A DNA stretch of 8,043 nucleotides, taken from NCBI GenBank assembly GCA_002307115.1, contig DBTP01000077.1, positions 1-8,043 of the forward strand. The letters run 5' to 3'. Both the position numbers and the translations under genes were made by a program. The stretch comes from Fibrobacter sp. UBA1313 (lineage in GTDB: Bacteria; Fibrobacterota; Fibrobacteria; Fibrobacterales; Fibrobacteraceae). How positions within the stretch are numbered: position 1 is the stretch's first letter; each line of letters begins with the position of its first letter. Positions 6,647-8,043 of the stretch are shown here, one piece after another. The notes below the pieces were generated by a model. It was not told where the DNA came from and searched no databases. It worked only from the letters and a program-made list of their open reading frames with translations.

Positions 6647-6675
6647 CCTCTGCGTTCAAGCGCGGAGGTTTTTTT
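6647..6675. terminator. Rho-independent terminator after the AIPR gene, probably bidirectional
   Basis: The 8-bp stem CCTCTGCG/CGCGGAGG (6647-6654 and 6661-6668, one G-U pair) has a 6-base loop and is followed by seven T on the plus strand. It starts 21 bases after the AIPR stop codon. The other side is A-rich (GAAAAAAATAAGAAA), so on the minus strand the same hairpin is followed by a T-rich stretch and could stop the convergent membrane-protein gene, whose stop codon is about 80 bases away. Confidence 0.85.
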
Positions 6676-6754
6676 GTTGATTCACAAAATTCACAAAAAG
6701 AATTACTCCCATCGTTGTGATTCCATAAAAAGAGGCCTCAAACCTAGGGGCAAT

Positions 6755-7354
6755 TCATTCCGCGTGAGGGAGGTGTATTTTGTGGCGCATGGCGAAGACC
6801 CGGAGTGCAAAGGTGAATAGCGTCGTGACGAGCATTTTGGTGTCGATCGATGTAATTCCGAGGGGCTCCAAAAGCACAAAAAGGATTCCCCCAGCAATGG
6901 CTGCGGTCGCATAAAAATCACTTTTAAGCACTTGGGGAATTTCACCTACGAGCATGTCACGAAGCATGCCGCCGCCAGAGGCTGTAATTGTCGCCATGAG
7001 AATGATTGCAATGGGTCCTCCCTCTAGCAACGCCGCTTTGCTTGCTCCCACGGCAGTGAAAAAACCAAGGCCAAGGGCATCGGCGATGAGTACCCATTTC
7101 CAAGAGGCACTCACGATGCGTTTCGCGCCTAATGTCACCGCAGCGGCAGCGATGCAGGTGATAATGTACATGGAACTTTTGATGGCTACGGGCGGCGTAG
7201 ATCCGAGCATAATGTCGCGTATAATTCCACCCCCGACTCCTGTGGTTACGGCAAGGATAATGACCCCTAACCAATCCAGTTTATGCTGAATGGCTTTAGA
7301 GGCTCCTGTGATTGCAAAAGCAAGGGTTCCGAGAAGATCAATGGCGATAAGCAT
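6755..7354 (-). CDS. YadS/YicG-type (UPF0126, TRIC-like) seven-helix inner-membrane protein
   Basis: This 199-residue protein is nearly all hydrophobic helices, with the internal duplication typical of the UPF0126 family: GGGIIRD at 41-47 in the first half and GGGMLRD at 127-133 in the second, each followed by a LG/VG-x-x-P turn (LGSTPP, VGEIP). Three helices per half plus a last one at about 172-188 give seven. Structurally characterised bacterial TRIC homologues are trimeric cation channels, and family members have also been annotated as glycine transporters, so the transported solute here cannot be stated. Length is normal for the family and both signature motifs are intact. The start ATG has only a weak, very close AGG upstream. 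It is divergent from the SprA-like gene and convergent with the AIPR gene, so probably a single-gene transcript. Family call is secure; function is not. Confidence 0.9.
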   Translation of the reverse strand: MLIAIDLLGTLAFAITGASKAIQHKLDWLGVIILAVTTGVGGGIIRDIMLGSTPPVAIKSSMYIITCIAAAAVTLGAKRIVSASWKWVLIADALGLGFFTAVGASKAALLEGGPIAIILMATITASGGGMLRDMLVGEIPQVLKSDFYATAAIAGGILFVLLEPLGITSIDTKMLVTTLFTFALRVFAMRHKIHLPHAE

Positions 7355-7387
7355 ACCTAAAATTTATTACTATTCGTGGCTTAGAAA

Positions 7388-7417
7388 TTGGTTTTTTTGT
7401 TTCACAATCTGTATTTT
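7388..7417 (+). promoter_or_regulatory. Possible promoter of the SprA-like gene
   Basis: TTGGTT (7388-7393) and TATTTT (7412-7417) are 18 bases apart, in the 108-base AT-rich gap between two divergent genes. The -10 is 45 bases before the start codon. Weak consensus matches. Confidence 0.25.
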
Positions 7418-7462
7418 GAGACCGTCTTTTTGTTTTTAACTACTGCTGGGACGCATTCCTGA

Positions 7463-8043
7463 ATGAATTGGCGATTTGCCACCAAAATTTCCCTTCTGGG
7501 TGCCGTCGTCGCACTCGCCTTTGTGTTGACTCCTGCTCAGGAATCAGCGCAAGATTCCGTGCCAGCAGCAGATTCAACTCATTTTGCAATACAATACATA
7601 CCTCTTCCTCCTAATGTGACTCCGCTGAACGGTTTGTTACCGGCGGGTGGTGTTGGGCAAACCAATGCGATTTTAAAACAACCTCGTGGGAAAGTTTATT
7701 CTCATGACATTAATTTTGAAAACCGTGATCTTGAAGTTAAGGAAGAGTACGTTAATGGTATTACTCGCGATACTTTAGAAATGTGGCAAGCGACTTACCC
7801 TGAACTTGCGCTCTATGTGATGGATATGTACGATATAGGATTTAATCGTTTGTGGTTGAATTCATTTATCGGTCAGAAAGATGATGGTTACGAAGCCACA
7901 GAATCCGGTTCTTTGTTTGATATTTCGATCCCGGTGAATATGCCTGCTTGGATGAAAGATTTTGGTTTTGATAAGCCGAAGCTTTTGTTGCAGGGCTCCA
8001 TGGATATTCGTTTGAGTGGCCGCGGAGAAAAAGATGATGCCCC
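7463..8043 (+). CDS. sprA: SprA-like outer-membrane protein, N-terminal part (runs off window)
   Basis: Only the first 193 codons are present; the frame is open to the right edge. The ATG at 7463 is preceded directly by an in-frame TGA (7460-7462), so it is the first possible ATG; GGGA at 7448-7451 is a modest ribosome site. MNWRFATKISLLGAVVALAF and the following VLTPAQ form a Sec signal peptide. A Pro-rich segment (YIPLPPNVTPLNGLLPAG, 45-62) follows. Residues 151-187, with SLFDISIPVNMP then LLLQGSMDIRLSGRGE, resemble the early repeat-like part of SprA, the very large beta-barrel translocon of the type IX secretion system (there typically a phrase such as an IPG/IDI strand followed by GSxxIxxSGR). 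SprA proteins usually exceed 2000 residues, so most of the gene lies outside. The assignment rests on a short N-terminal stretch; another large outer-membrane protein is possible. Confidence 0.6.
   Translation, partial: MNWRFATKISLLGAVVALAFVLTPAQESAQDSVPAADSTHFAIQYIPLPPNVTPLNGLLPAGGVGQTNAILKQPRGKVYSHDINFENRDLEVKEEYVNGITRDTLEMWQATYPELALYVMDMYDIGFNRLWLNSFIGQKDDGYEATESGSLFDISIPVNMPAWMKDFGFDKPKLLLQGSMDIRLSGRGEKDDA

Noticed and set aside
6720..6754. GAGGCCTC followed by a T-run on the minus strand as a terminator
   Set aside because: The palindrome has no loop and surrounding pairing is only about 3 bp; the hairpin at 6647-6675 is a better stop for this gene.
6629..6820. Short plus-strand frame after the AIPR gene
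   Set aside because: It runs through the terminator hairpin and into the antisense of the membrane-protein gene; no coding character.
6957..7274. Open frames on both strands inside the membrane-protein gene
   Set aside because: They are shadows of the UPF0126-type gene, whose motifs and hydrophobic pattern are clear in the 6755-7354 frame.
1..8043. CRISPR array, tRNA or rRNA genes
   Set aside because: No regularly spaced direct repeats and no cloverleaf or conserved rRNA segments were seen on either strand.

Overview
The window looks like a chromosomal segment from a Gram-negative bacterium with an outer membrane. Two lipoprotein signal peptides and the start of a SprA-like outer-membrane protein (type IX secretion translocon) support this. 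Moderate GC, the SprA-like gene and the S41 lipoprotein style point to a Fibrobacter-type organism (phylum Fibrobacterota). That assignment is inference; no rRNA or other taxonomic marker is present.

Layout. Bases 1-775 hold a small AT-rich gene on the minus strand for a secreted protein of unknown function. It is bracketed by a perfect 10-bp inverted pair (11-20 and 770-779) that resembles the core sites of integron gene cassettes. Bases about 788-942 are packed with short palindromes. Bases 924-4391 are a minus-strand run, probably one operon, transcribed from a 10-repeat leucine-rich-repeat protein into two tandem S41 C-terminal-processing-type protease lipoproteins. Bases 4392-4741 are an AT-rich divergent promoter region with several inverted repeats. 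Bases 4742-6625 (plus) encode a solitary AIPR-family protein, a family associated with abortive phage infection. A hairpin terminator follows at 6647-6675. Bases 6755-7354 (minus) encode a seven-helix inner-membrane protein of the YadS/YicG (UPF0126, TRIC-like) family. From 7463 a plus-strand gene for a SprA-like protein starts and runs off the right edge.

Function. The LRR/S41 run may be a small envelope proteolysis unit: a cytoplasmic LRR scaffold followed by two lipid-anchored PDZ proteases with intact Ser/Lys/Gln residues. The AIPR gene is the most likely defence element. It has its own inverted-repeat-rich promoter and terminator and no obvious partner gene in the window. The left end, with cassette-like boundaries and a palindrome cluster, is the least explained part and the best candidate for a mobile or recombinational structure.
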